DNA from: Pusillimonas sp. T2 | Lineage (GTDB): Bacteria; Pseudomonadota; Gammaproteobacteria; Burkholderiales; Burkholderiaceae_B | Reading direction: 5' to 3' | Assembly: GCF_002236805.1 (NCBI RefSeq) | Contig: NZ_NIQA01000002.1 | Coordinates: 1-64,000 of the forward strand | DNA: 64,000 nt | Shown here: positions 26,556 to 37,487 of the stretch, in pieces | How positions within the stretch are numbered: position 1 is the first letter of the stretch | Layout: each line of letters begins with the position of its first letter | Position numbers and translations under genes: made by a program | Notes under the pieces: model-generated | The model's input: the letters and a program-made list of their open reading frames with translations, nothing else | Told to the model about the DNA's origin: nothing | Database searches by the model: none

Positions 26556-28724
26556 TTAAAACGTCATGTTCGCCGAAACCCAAAGGCGACGGCCTTCGAG
26601 GTTCTTGTAATAGGCGTTGCCCCAACCTGGGTTGCCGGTCGTTGTATAGCTGCCGTAGTCGACAAACTTTTTGTTCAACAGGTTTTCAACCGATGCATTA
26701 ATTGAGATGCTTTTGGTCAATTGGTAGGAGCCGCCGACACCGAATAGCCAATAGGGGTTGTAAAAGTCTTGCTTACCCTCGGCGTTGATGCGGGCATACT
26801 GCTTGGCGCGATACTCGGCCCTCACCCATGCCGATGCCTGCGTGTTAATACGCCAGTCAAGACGCATGTTCAAACGGTGACGCGCTTCGCTGTTCAACGG
26901 TTCGCCCGCGTTGGCGCCGCTATCACGTTTTGCATCTGTGAACGTGTAATTGCCCGACAAGGTTAATACTTCTGTTAACGGCAACGCCCCACCCAGTTCA
27001 ATTCCGCGTATGGTCGCTTCATCTACGTTTTCCCACGCGACAAAGTTATCTACCGGAGCGCCGCTACGGCGCCAATCGCCTAAGTCAAGACAACCGGGTA
27101 CGTTATTGGCTCGACAATTTGGTACATTTTTTGTATTGAGCTTATCCTTGAAGGCAGTATGAAAAAGAGTCGCGTTGGCTTTTAAACCCTGCAAATCATC
27201 AAAATAAACGCCAATTTCTGATGACACGCTCTTTTCGGGCACCAGGGTAGCACTACCCACTTCAGGAATTGTCCCCTGCCCGCGCAAACCAATAATGCCA
27301 TCGGTCATGACATTCAGGTCGGGCGTTTTATAACCGCGCGAAACCCCGCCCTTGACGGTCCAGTTTGGGCTGGCGTTCCATACGGCGTAGGCCCTAGGGC
27401 TCCAGTTACCTCCAAACTGTTCGTTTCGGTCGTAGCGCGCGCCCAAGGTAATGGCAAAGTCATCAACAACACGCCATTCGTTCTCAACAAACAACGCCCA
27501 TTGCCATTGCTTCAAATCGAGTGGCGCCTCGGCCAAACTGTTGACAAATTTTTGCTCGCGCCATTGACCGCCAAAGGTCACATTGTTCGTATCGTCCAGC
27601 AACGACAGATTCCATTTGCTGTCCAAAACCAAGTTATCGTATTCCAATGTACGCGGTGCGCCATCGGTAGGCTTGCGAGGGCGACTCATGGGATTGGTTC
27701 GACCAATGGTCTCGGTAGTCTCGTAAAGAACGCTGGAATCGGAACTCAAGTTGCCGTAGCGCCCGAGGTGGGTCAAAACGTATCGGCTACGATCGTAACG
27801 TTGCTCTGGGTCGTAGCCGCCCCCAGCCGTATTCGGCGCGACGTTACTATTCAAGGTGCCCAGCTGGCCCGTGCTGTTGTCGTAGCGCTGCCGTCCTTGC
27901 TCAAGGTCTAGCAAGATATCGTGATTTTCATTAGGTGTCAGCGCAAAGCGTACGCCCAGATTATGCATTTTTGACCCGGCATAGCCATCTCCGGCAACGT
28001 TACCCGTGTATTTGCCGCTTGCGCTTTCAGCAGCACTTGCCGGGTACATTTCGTGCGCGGCCATTTTTCGGTCGTAGCGGCCATAAATCGAAATACCCAG
28101 CATGTCTTCTTTGATGGGGCCACTTAAGTAAAACGACGAACCGTAACCATTGCCGAACGTATCGTTAAGCTGCACGGTTCCGTCGGCCGTGATGCTGCCG
28201 CCCCACTCTTTGGCCACTTTTCGAGTAATGATGTTGATCACACCACCCATCGCGTCGGAACCGTACAAAGTCGACATCGGGCCGCGTACGACCTCAATAC
28301 GCTCGATAGCCGACACCGGAGGAATGAAACTGGTGTCGACGTCGCCAAAGCCATTGGGGCGTGCACCCGAACTGTTTCGGTTAAGCCGCTTGCCGTCAAC
28401 CAGAATCAGCGTGTAGTCAGACCCCATCCCTCGGATGCTGATGTTCATGCCGCCTGTCTTGCCGCCTCGCTCTACCGATACCCCTTCGATATCGGCAACC
28501 GCATCAGCCACATTGTTAAATGGCTTTTTCTCGAGCTCTTCGCGGGTGATCACAGAAATCGACGCCGGTGCGTCTTTAATCATTTGCTCGAACCCGCTGG
28601 CCGTCACCACAACCGAATCTAGCTGTTTGACGCTGTCGGCCTGCTGAGCAAAAGCGGCTTGCGTCGAAGCCACCAAGATTGCCGCATAGGCCAGTCGCCC
28701 TGTAACACGCTTCTTATGATGCAT
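26556..28724 (-). CDS. TonB-dependent outer-membrane receptor (CirA/FepA-like)
   Basis: A 722-residue outer-membrane transporter. The signal peptide (about 1-27, ending AAFAQ) is followed by a TonB box-like segment ([10 protein letters not shown]), a plug domain ([23 protein letters not shown], then [14 protein letters not shown] and [27 protein letters not shown]-like sequence) and a 22-strand barrel ending in the terminal phenylalanine of WVSANMTF. The plug resembles catecholate and colicin I receptors. The ATG at 28724 has an AAGGGA site; a GTG lies one codon upstream. A Fur-like box 30 bases upstream suggests iron-siderophore uptake. No siderophore synthesis genes are nearby. Confidence 0.93.
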   Translation of the reverse strand: [722 protein letters not shown]

Positions 28725-28753
28725 CACATTTCCCTTCTGAATAGAAACCTAAA

Positions 28754-28768
28754 TGAGAACGGTTATTA
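28754..28768. promoter_or_regulatory. Fur-box-like site before the TonB-dependent receptor
   Basis: TGAGAACGGTTATTA matches the 7-1-7 Fur pattern TGATAAT-N-ATTATCA at about 10-11 of 14 defined positions. It lies 30 bases upstream of the receptor start, a usual operator position, on the minus-strand transcript. Confidence 0.5.
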
Positions 28769-28884
28769 ATTTGATTTTCAGGATTCTATCAGAATTTTGT
28801 AAGAAACAAGATCAAGCGGAAACACTTTTAGCCGCATGATCAAGGTCAAGGCGGCAATTTAATAGGGGATGACTTGAAAACAAA

Positions 28885-28922
28885 CGCACTACCGGCAACC
28901 AGAAAAATTTGCCGATAGTGCG
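28885..28922 (-). terminator. Hairpin after the MFS transporter gene
   Basis: On the minus strand CGCACTATCGGCAA pairs with TTGCCGGTAGTGCG, 14 pairs with one mismatch, followed by TTTGTTTT. It lies between the MFS gene and the TonB-dependent receptor gene and separates their transcripts. Confidence 0.7.
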
Positions 28923-28938
28923 AAGACGGGTAACCGCT

Positions 28939-30162
28939 TTACGCGGTACTACCCTGTGCGGCCGGGGGCACGACCCGGGCCTCTTTGATGGGCAAATTAA
29001 CCAACGCAGCCAACAACGCCAGCACCATGTCGGCGTACCACATCCAGGTAAAGTCACCGAACTCGGTAATGGCCAAACCCCCTAGCCACGCGCCAAGAAA
29101 GCCCCCTACCTGGTGAGACAACAAGGTCAAACCAAACAATGTGGCCAAATAACGCGTACCAAACAATTTGCCGACAATGGCAGCTGTTGGCGGTACGGTG
29201 GCCAGCCAAGTAAAGCCAAGGCCCGCCGCAAACACGTAAAACACCCAGGGGTCGCGCGGCATGACTAAATACCAGGCAATAAGCACTGCCCGCGAAGCAT
29301 ACATAGTAGCCAGGATGTATTTGCTGCGATAACGCGCCACACAAGAGCCCGCGTAGATACTGCCAAAAATATTCGACAAACCGATAATGGCCAACGACCA
29401 ACTGGCAACTGACGGCGGCAAGCCGCATAAGTCGACTTCGCCAGGCAAATGGGTGACCAAAAATGCAATATGGAAGCCACAGGTAAAAAACCCGAGGTTA
29501 AGCAAAATGTAATTCCGGTCTTTAACAGCTTGCGCCACCGCCGTGCGCAGCTTCTGCTCGCCTTCAACATGCGGGCGCGGTTTGTAGTCGGCGCCCACAA
29601 GCTTGCCAATAAGGGGAAGCGCAGCAAGCGCGGTAAGCGCCATGGCCCACATCGCGCCCATCCACCCAAACGACTGAATTAACTTCTGGAAGACAGGCGC
29701 AAAAACAAATTGCCCGAACGAGCCGCCGGCATTGATGATGCCTGATGCCGTGCCCCGCGACTCGAGCGGCAAGCGCTGCGCGGCGGCGCCGATAAGCACT
29801 GAAAAACTACCCGCGCCTGAGCCAATAGAGGCCAGCAACCCCAGTGAGACGATCAAACCAAACCCGTTGCCCATAAACGGCGTCATGGCACAACCCGCCG
29901 CCACAATTACCAGCGCCGCAATAAGCACAACCCTAGGCCCGTGCCTGTCGGCCACCGCCCCGGCAATGGGTTGGATCAACCCCCACGTAAACTGGCCAAT
30001 GGCCAGCGCAAAACTGATGGTGGCAATGCTCATGCCGGTGGTGGCATTGATAGGGCTGATGAACAGGCCAAACGTTTGACGTATGCCCATGGTGACCATC
30101 AGGATGCCGGCTGCAGCCAGCGTAACCGCCATCGCACCCGGATGACGCAGGGAATAGAACAT
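28939..30162 (-). CDS. MFS transporter of unknown substrate
   Basis: A 407-residue inner-membrane secondary transporter with about twelve hydrophobic helices. The loop after TM2 reads GAVADRHGPRVVL, the MFS motif A position, and GRIGxxGxS-like sequences follow. The sequence GIRQTFGLFISPI early in the protein is seen in MFS proteins related to oxalate/formate and monocarboxylate carriers. The true ATG at 30162 starts MFYSLRHPGAM; the longer frame upstream has no hydrophobic sequence. It is divergent from the Hsp15 gene. Substrate cannot be assigned from context. Confidence 0.87.
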   Translation of the reverse strand: MFYSLRHPGAMAVTLAAAGILMVTMGIRQTFGLFISPINATTGMSIATISFALAIGQFTWGLIQPIAGAVADRHGPRVVLIAALVIVAAGCAMTPFMGNGFGLIVSLGLLASIGSGAGSFSVLIGAAAQRLPLESRGTASGIINAGGSFGQFVFAPVFQKLIQSFGWMGAMWAMALTALAALPLIGKLVGADYKPRPHVEGEQKLRTAVAQAVKDRNYILLNLGFFTCGFHIAFLVTHLPGEVDLCGLPPSVASWSLAIIGLSNIFGSIYAGSCVARYRSKYILATMYASRAVLIAWYLVMPRDPWVFYVFAAGLGFTWLATVPPTAAIVGKLFGTRYLATLFGLTLLSHQVGGFLGAWLGGLAITEFGDFTWMWYADMVLALLAALVNLPIKEARVVPPAAQGSTA

Positions 30163-30411
30163 AATGACCTCGTTGCCAATACACAGACCACAAATGCGCT
30201 CGGGCGCGGGGCCATTTTGCCATATTAATCCTGTGACCTCTGAAGGCATCAACCGCGCAGACGTCGCCTTCGCAACTCAACGCTATCGCTAAGTGGGCTC
30301 TCGAAGACTTATGATCGAGGGTGGTGTGCCTTGCAAAACGGCGCAATAATGCATACCGACGTCGAGCAAAAACACCTGTGCCCTGAGCGGCGCAGCAAGT
30401 ACGCAGAAACA

Positions 30412-30795
30412 ATGGAAAAGATCAGAATAGATAAATGGCTATGGGCTGCGCGGTTTTACAAGACCCGTAGCCTGGCATCGCAAGAAATCACTAAAGGGCG
30501 CGTCTTGGTGAACGGCCAACCCGCCAAACCGGCGCGCGAAGTTGCAGTTGGCGATAGCGTGAACGTGCGCAAAGACGAACCAGCCATTACCGTAATTATC
30601 AAACAAATCAGTGCAGTGCGCGGCCCTGCGCCCGTCGCCCAATTGCTCTACGAAGAAACAACCGAAAGCCGCGAAAAGCGCGAAAAAGCCGCCGAACTGC
30701 GCCGATTGGCGCCGGAACCCGCACAAACCATAAGCGTCGGGCGCCCGACCAAGCGCGACAGACGTCAAATTGATTTGATTAGAGGCAAGGGGTGA
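30412..30795 (+). CDS. hslR: Heat-shock protein 15, S4 RNA-binding protein
   Basis: Binds 50S subunits that carry a stalled nascent chain after premature dissociation and helps recycle them. The 127-residue protein begins MEKIRIDKWLWAARFYKTR, the S4 alpha-L motif, followed by ASQEITKGRVLVNGQPAKPAREVAVGD. The C-terminal half is a basic, charged tail (RRLAPEPAQ, GRPTKRDRRQID), as in Hsp15. I chose the ATG at 30412; the frame extends 81 bases upstream with no S4-like sequence. It stands alone, divergent from the MFS gene. Confidence 0.92.
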   Translation: MEKIRIDKWLWAARFYKTRSLASQEITKGRVLVNGQPAKPAREVAVGDSVNVRKDEPAITVIIKQISAVRGPAPVAQLLYEETTESREKREKAAELRRLAPEPAQTISVGRPTKRDRRQIDLIRGKG

Positions 30796-30855
30796 TCGCG
30801 CCGGGACGAAACAGATGCTCAGGGGCGCTAATGGCGCCAAATTGCACCTTGTCTT

Positions 30856-31353
30856 TTAGTCATCGAGTTCGGCATCGGGGACGGCCACGTAAATAAGCAC
30901 CAGAATAATGGTGACCAAGAATCGGAAAGCCGACGGCACCCCATTCCATTGGGACGACATCCACATCCCGAACCACTCGCCACCAATAGACATAAACCCA
31001 ACCTGCCATACCAAAAACCCCAACGACAGCCCCCACACTGCCATATTTTTAGCGCGATTGAAGTCACGCGCAGGCGCCTTGACCTGTCGCAGCAAACGCC
31101 AGGCTCCCAACCAGCAAAGCACTGCCGTCAATGCCTCGAGCCCGATGATGATGACGTAAGCCAAGTGATGAAACCAGGGTGCGTCTATGGCTCGATACCC
31201 GATGGCCGCGTCGGGAAAAATCGTATCCATACGCAGCACATGCCGTACAAAAGCAAAATTGCTGCCGTAATCGGTAATATTGCCGAACGCCACCAGCGTC
31301 GCGAATAAGGCTATAGCAGCCACAAACAAAATTTTTGAGTAACGGATCGCCAT
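30856..31353 (-). CDS. DUF2165 membrane protein
   Basis: A 165-residue integral membrane protein with about four helices at residues 8-26, 64-84, 108-126 and 140-158. It matches DUF2165: an N-terminal FGNITDYGSNFAFVRHVLRMDTIFPD block, a middle GLEALTAVLCWLGAWRL helix and a C-terminal GGEWFGMWMSSQWNG motif. The function of this family is unknown; members are common in proteobacteria as single genes. It is convergent with hslR and divergent from the VIT-type transporter gene. Confidence 0.85.
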   Translation of the reverse strand: MAIRYSKILFVAAIALFATLVAFGNITDYGSNFAFVRHVLRMDTIFPDAAIGYRAIDAPWFHHLAYVIIIGLEALTAVLCWLGAWRLLRQVKAPARDFNRAKNMAVWGLSLGFLVWQVGFMSIGGEWFGMWMSSQWNGVPSAFRFLVTIILVLIYVAVPDAELDD

Positions 31354-31471
31354 ACGCTTTTAACTTATAAATGCCTGCCCTGAGTCTAGAACTCACCCGG
31401 TGCCAAGTGTAGAATTTTCAACATTATGTCACCATCTGTGCAGCCCCCGACGAAACGAACCGGCACGACCA

Positions 31472-32161
31472 ATGAGACATAGCGAAAGGCATAAAACGCA
31501 CCGCACCGGCTGGCTTAGGGCTGCGGTTCTTGGCGCCAATGACGGGATTGTCTCTACGTCAAGTCTGGTCTTGGGCGTGGCCGCTACAGGCGCGGGTACC
31601 CAAAGTATCCTTGTTGCCGGCGTCGCCAGCCTGGTTGCCGGCGCCATGTCCATGGCTGCAGGTGAATACGTGTCGGTCAGCTCGCAAGCCGACACCGAGA
31701 ATGCAGACCTTGCCCGCGAAAAAGCAGAGTTAGCTGAAAACCCCGAACAAGAGCACGCCGAGCTTACAGCCATTTACGTCAATCGAGGCCTTGATGAACA
31801 CTTGGCCTCGAGTGTAGCGACCCAACTGATGGCCCACGATGCCATCGCGGCACATGCACGCGACGAGCTGGGAATCTCGGACACATTGGCCGCTAAACCG
31901 GTACAAGCCGCTCTGGCCTCGGCGGCAACTTTTGCTGCGGGTGCACTCCTTCCTTTATTAGTGGTTCTGCTGTTTCCTACGTCGGCGCTCATGGGATATG
32001 TTGCAGGCAGCTCACTTTTCTTTCTTGCGCTTCTAGGCTTGATCGCCGCAAAAGCAGGCGGCTCCCCTTTACTGATCTCGACTGCGCGCGTAACCTTCTG
32101 GGGCGCCCTGGCAATGGGGCTGACTGCAGGCGTCGGTGCGCTGTTTGGTGTCGCAGCTTAA
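31472..32161 (+). CDS. VIT1/CCC1-family Fe(II)/Mn(II) transporter
   Basis: A 229-residue membrane protein of the vacuolar iron transporter family, which moves Fe2+ or Mn2+ out of the cytoplasm. The N-terminal motif GWLRAAVLGANDGIVSTSSLVLGVA begins TM1, followed by SLVAGAMSMAAGEYVSVSSQADTENAD, with the conserved acidic and methionine residues. The central hydrophilic metal-binding helix (about residues 75-135) is rich in Glu and His, and three further helices complete the fold. The ATG at 31472 fits the family start. The next gene, a ferric-reductase-like protein, starts 42 bases later on the same strand. Confidence 0.92.
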   Translation: MRHSERHKTHRTGWLRAAVLGANDGIVSTSSLVLGVAATGAGTQSILVAGVASLVAGAMSMAAGEYVSVSSQADTENADLAREKAELAENPEQEHAELTAIYVNRGLDEHLASSVATQLMAHDAIAAHARDELGISDTLAAKPVQAALASAATFAAGALLPLLVVLLFPTSALMGYVAGSSLFFLALLGLIAAKAGGSPLLISTARVTFWGALAMGLTAGVGALFGVAA

Positions 32162-32203
32162 CACTCACCGTTTTAACGTCACCAACCAAATCGGAGTGTT
32201 CTC

Positions 32204-33517
32204 TTGCGCCGTGCCATTGTTCTAATCCTGGCCTGTTTCTTTGTGATCTGGGCTGTCGAAGCCTTCTGGCTGTCGCCATCGCCACCCGGTGATTTGCTGT
32301 GGGTCATGCGCCAAGAAGGTATGCTGCTGACTGGCATTTTGGCCTTGGGTGCCATGACAGCCATTATGGTGCTGGCCTTGCGCCCCCGCTGGCTAGAGTC
32401 GCCTTTGGGCGGCATGGATAAAGCCTACCGACTACACAAATGGTTAGGCATCATTGCCGTTGCCCTGAGCTTTGCGCACTGGCTGGCTAAAGAGTCAAAG
32501 CCGCTCATTACTACAGCCATTGGCAACGCGGGCCGGCTGGCCAAGATGCCAGTACCCGAATGGGTCAGCGTTCTTAAGCCCTATGCCAAAACCATGGGCG
32601 AATGGACTTTCTACGCGCTGATCCTGATGCTGATCATCACGTTGGCCCGCCGCACCGTGCCCTACAAACGCTGGTATTGGCTGCATCGATTCATGCCATT
32701 GGCCTACCTGCTGCTGGTATTTCACGGCATCGTGCTGACCCCTTATGGTTATTGGGGCGGTGTCGGGGGCTGGCTGCTGGCGGCAACGATGACCATCGGC
32801 GTGATTGCCGCCGTGATGCAATTGATTCGTGATCTGAAACCAGCTTACCCGCACAAGGGTACCGTAGTATCGTGCACCCGGCTGGGCGACGTACTGGAAG
32901 TGCAATGCCGCCTGGGCGATTCGTGGCAGGGCCATAAGGCAGGGCAATTCGCCTTTTTGCGCGTGGCCGGAGAACAAGAGGCTCACCCGTTCACGCTGTC
33001 TGATGCAGACCAGAAGAACCATGTCGTACGCTTTCACATCAAACAATTAGGCGACTGGACACGCGGGCTATCCGAACGACTGCAACCCGGCCTCAGCGTA
33101 GAACTGGACGGCCCATATGGCCGCTTCGTGCCCCCTGACCACGACGATGGCGCTGTGCATGTCTGGGTCGGTGCTGGCGTAGGAGCAACACCCTTTTTAT
33201 CTTGGCTAGGCCAGCATCACCAAGACGGCCATGCGCCACAAGCTTGGTTGCAGTATGCCTGTCAGCATGCAAACGACCCTTTGGCCAAAGCACTGAAAGA
33301 AGCTGCGGCCCTTCACCCCGATGTACATCTGGATATTTTTGCTGATGGCCGTCGCTGGACGCCAGAACAAGTCCTGCAACAGTATCAGGCCGGCAAACCA
33401 CTGCAGGTGTGGTTTTGCGGTCCGGCAGCTATGGGCAAGCAATTAGAGCACGCACTTAAGAAGTCATTACCCCCTGGCTCCTGGCATTTGCACAATGAAC
33501 ACTTCGAGTTTCGTTGA
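32204..33517 (+). CDS. Ferric-reductase-like transmembrane flavocytochrome
   Basis: A 437-residue FRE/NOX-type protein. The N-terminal half has about six membrane helices with paired histidines suitable for two b haems ([34 protein letters not shown]). The C-terminal half is a ferredoxin-reductase module: the FAD motif HPFTLS at about residue 263 and the NAD(P)H motif [12 protein letters not shown] at about residue 325, then [10 protein letters not shown]. It should pass electrons from NAD(P)H across the membrane to an acceptor such as ferric iron. The start is a TTG with a GGAG site 8 bases upstream; no in-frame ATG or GTG fits better. Confidence 0.88.
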   Translation: MRRAIVLILACFFVIWAVEAFWLSPSPPGDLLWVMRQEGMLLTGILALGAMTAIMVLALRPRWLESPLGGMDKAYRLHKWLGIIAVALSFAHWLAKESKPLITTAIGNAGRLAKMPVPEWVSVLKPYAKTMGEWTFYALILMLIITLARRTVPYKRWYWLHRFMPLAYLLLVFHGIVLTPYGYWGGVGGWLLAATMTIGVIAAVMQLIRDLKPAYPHKGTVVSCTRLGDVLEVQCRLGDSWQGHKAGQFAFLRVAGEQEAHPFTLSDADQKNHVVRFHIKQLGDWTRGLSERLQPGLSVELDGPYGRFVPPDHDDGAVHVWVGAGVGATPFLSWLGQHHQDGHAPQAWLQYACQHANDPLAKALKEAAALHPDVHLDIFADGRRWTPEQVLQQYQAGKPLQVWFCGPAAMGKQLEHALKKSLPPGSWHLHNEHFEFR

Positions 33518-33570
33518 CCCTACGCCATCCCTCCGCAACCAGCAAAAATGTAACAAAACGCACCCTGCCT

Positions 33571-33599
33571 CTTGAAGTCTTAAGGTTCGTCCTTATAAT
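33571..33599 (+). promoter_or_regulatory. groESL promoter
   Basis: TTGAAG at 33572-33577 and a perfect TATAAT at 33594-33599, spaced by 16 bases, form a sigma-70-type promoter. CTTGAAG at 33571 also resembles a sigma-32 -35 element. The -10 element overlaps the first base of the CIRCE operator. Confidence 0.7.
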
Positions 33600-33625
33600 T
33601 AGCACTCGACGGGGTAGAGTGCTAA
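33599..33625 (+). promoter_or_regulatory. CIRCE operator (HrcA binding site)
   Basis: TTAGCACTC, nine bases, GAGTGCTAA: an exact match to the CIRCE inverted repeat. HrcA binds it and represses chaperone operons until heat shock titrates GroEL. It lies 50 bases before groES. Confidence 0.97.
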
Positions 33626-33675
33626 CAACACCCCCGATTATTGATTACATTCATTATTTTCTGAGGAGTACCTTC

Positions 33676-35644
<1,969 letters not shown>

Positions 35645-35677
35645 TCAAGCCCCTGTAGTACCTGGTCTTTCCAGTAA

Positions 35678-35705
35678 AGCCCCCGCAGCAATGCGGGGGC
35701 TTTTT
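35678..35705 (+). terminator. Intrinsic terminator after groEL
   Basis: AGCCCCCGCA and TGCGGGGGCT form a 10-base-pair GC stem with a GCAA-like loop, followed by TTTTT. It ends the groES-groEL transcript. Confidence 0.93.
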
Positions 35706-35732
35706 CGTGAGCAGACTTGACTACAATACGGT

Positions 35733-36122
35733 ATGAATCACGCAAACTCCCCCTACAAAAGCAAAGGCGGCATGCGGCGCCTGGTTAACGCCCTGCGCTA
35801 CTCTGCGCAAGGGTTCCGTGCTGCACTAGTACACGAAGCCGCCTTCCGCCAAGAATTGTTTGCATTTATTTTGCTGGTGCCCATCGCCATCTGGCTTGGT
35901 GACACGCTGGCCGAACGTGCCCTGCTTATCGGCGCCCTGTTTTTTGTACTCATTATCGAGCTGCTGAACTCGGCAATCGAAGCGCTTGCCGACACCATCA
36001 CGCTCGATCACCACCCGCTTATCGGCCGAGCCAAAGACCTCGCCAGCGCGGCGGTCTTGCTGTCTATAACACTCGCCACCCTGATTTGGCTCATGGTCAT
36101 CATCAGTCACCTGCTACCGTAA
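35733..36122 (+). CDS. dgkA: Diacylglycerol kinase DgkA
   Basis: A 129-residue inner-membrane enzyme that phosphorylates diacylglycerol to phosphatidic acid, recycling lipid left over from envelope glycan synthesis. It has the prokaryotic DAGK layout: an N-terminal amphipathic helix with [13 protein letters not shown], the conserved EAAFRQEL, three membrane helices (about residues 47-63, 68-85, 108-126), and the catalytic motif [12 protein letters not shown] with its glutamates. [12 protein letters not shown] follows, as in E. coli. pyrF begins 20 bases after its stop, so the two may share a transcript. Confidence 0.96.
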   Translation: MNHANSPYKSKGGMRRLVNALRYSAQGFRAALVHEAAFRQELFAFILLVPIAIWLGDTLAERALLIGALFFVLIIELLNSAIEALADTITLDHHPLIGRAKDLASAAVLLSITLATLIWLMVIISHLLP

Positions 36123-36142
36123 CCCACACCTTTATTGCCGTC

Positions 36143-36958
36143 ATGAAATTCACTGAAAAACTGGACTACGCCTGGGCGCACGCCGACTCAATGCTGATGG
36201 TTGGTCTTGATCCCGACCCCCAACGCTTTCCGGCCGAACTCAAAGGCAGGCCCGATGCCATCTATGAATTTTGCAAAGGGGTGATCGACGCCACTGCGCC
36301 GCATGTCTGCGGTATAAAGCCGCAAATTGCCTACTTTGCAGCTCAGCGGGCCGAAGACCAGCTCGAAGCCTTGTGCGATTACCTGCGCACCACGTATCCG
36401 CATTTACCGTTGGTTCTCGATGCAAAACGCGGTGATATCGGTTCAACGGCCGAACAGTACGCTGCTGAAGCCTTCGAGCGCTATCGTGCCGATGCAGTGA
36501 CCGTCAACCCCTATATGGGTTTTGATTCGGTCGAACCCTATCTGGCCTGGGAAGAGAAAGGCGTGATTATTTTGTGCCGAACCTCGAACAAGGGCGGATC
36601 TGACCTGCAGTTTCTTGATGTCGGCAACGGCGAACCTCTTTATCTTCATGTGGCTAGCCTGGTCGCTAACCAATGGAACAAAAATGGTCAGTGTGCTTTG
36701 GTGGTGGGGGCCACTTTCCCGAACGAAATTGCCAAAGTGCGCGAGCGTGTTGGCGACATGCCCTTACTGATTCCAGGTATTGGCGCCCAGGGTGGCGACA
36801 TTCAAGGCACAGTAGCGGCCGGCAAAAGCAGCACGGGCTTAGGCATGATGATCAATTCGTCGCGGGCTATTTTGTACGCCAGCAACGGCGATGACTGGCG
36901 CGAAGCCGCCGCCAAGGCGGCGCTTGAGACCCGCAACGCGATTAACGCGGCAAAATAA
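36143..36958 (+). CDS. pyrF: Orotidine 5'-phosphate decarboxylase (type 2)
   Basis: Catalyses the last step of UMP synthesis, decarboxylation of OMP. The 271-residue length and sequence are those of the PyrF type 2 subfamily found in betaproteobacteria and mycobacteria. Motifs are [13 protein letters not shown] near the N-terminus, GIKPQIAYF, the catalytic [17 protein letters not shown] (Lys and Asp of the active site) and [11 protein letters not shown]. The ATG at 36143 is the family start; the frame upstream overlaps dgkA and is not coding. Its 3' end overlaps the convergent cinA-like gene by 17 bases. Confidence 0.97.
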   Translation: MKFTEKLDYAWAHADSMLMVGLDPDPQRFPAELKGRPDAIYEFCKGVIDATAPHVCGIKPQIAYFAAQRAEDQLEALCDYLRTTYPHLPLVLDAKRGDIGSTAEQYAAEAFERYRADAVTVNPYMGFDSVEPYLAWEEKGVIILCRTSNKGGSDLQFLDVGNGEPLYLHVASLVANQWNKNGQCALVVGATFPNEIAKVRERVGDMPLLIPGIGAQGGDIQGTVAAGKSSTGLGMMINSSRAILYASNGDDWREAAAKAALETRNAINAAK

Positions 36959-37487
36959 GCTGGATACTCGTCGCAAGGGCAAACTGAACCGCCGCTTGCC
37001 TGACCTGACGACGATCACCCTCAAAAACCCGGGTAACAGCCTGGGTTGAAACGCCGTCTTTAACGCGATGTGCAAAACCAAAGCACACCATGCCCACCGG
37101 CTTACCGGCCGTACCGCCCCCCGGGCCGGCAATACCTGTCGTGGACACCGCAAAATGGGCCGTCGGAACTGAAGCCAACACGCCAGCTGCCATTTCCATG
37201 GCGGTTTCTTCGCTGACAGCGCCAAAGCGATCGAGAGTGTCGGGCGCCACGCCAAGGTGAGCCACTTTGGCATCGTTGCTGTAGGTAACAAACCCACGCT
37301 CGAACCACTGGCTGGAACCGGCAATATCGGTGATGGTTGCCGCCAGCAGGCCACCGGTGCACGACTCGGCGCAGGCTAACATCCAGCCTTGCGCCTGCAA
37401 GCATTCGCCCAGCAAACGGGCATTATTTTGGGCGCCATCACCCAGCCCGACAATGGTCTCGTGTATTTCTGTGTACCGAATGCTCAT
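36942..37487 (-). CDS. pncC: Nicotinamide-nucleotide amidohydrolase (CinA C-terminal domain, PncC)
   Basis: Deamidates nicotinamide mononucleotide to nicotinate mononucleotide in the pyridine nucleotide cycle. The 181-residue protein is the stand-alone CinA C-terminal domain, without the N-terminal COG1058 part. Signature sequences are [14 protein letters not shown] at about residues 34-47, [15 protein letters not shown], and [20 protein letters not shown]. The ATG at 37487 overlaps the pgpA stop codon (ATGA), so the two are translationally coupled. It is the last gene of the ribB-ribH-nusB-thiL-pgpA cluster. Confidence 0.95.
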   Translation of the reverse strand: MSIRYTEIHETIVGLGDGAQNNARLLGECLQAQGWMLACAESCTGGLLAATITDIAGSSQWFERGFVTYSNDAKVAHLGVAPDTLDRFGAVSEETAMEMAAGVLASVPTAHFAVSTTGIAGPGGGTAGKPVGMVCFGFAHRVKDGVSTQAVTRVFEGDRRQVRQAAVQFALATSIQLILPR

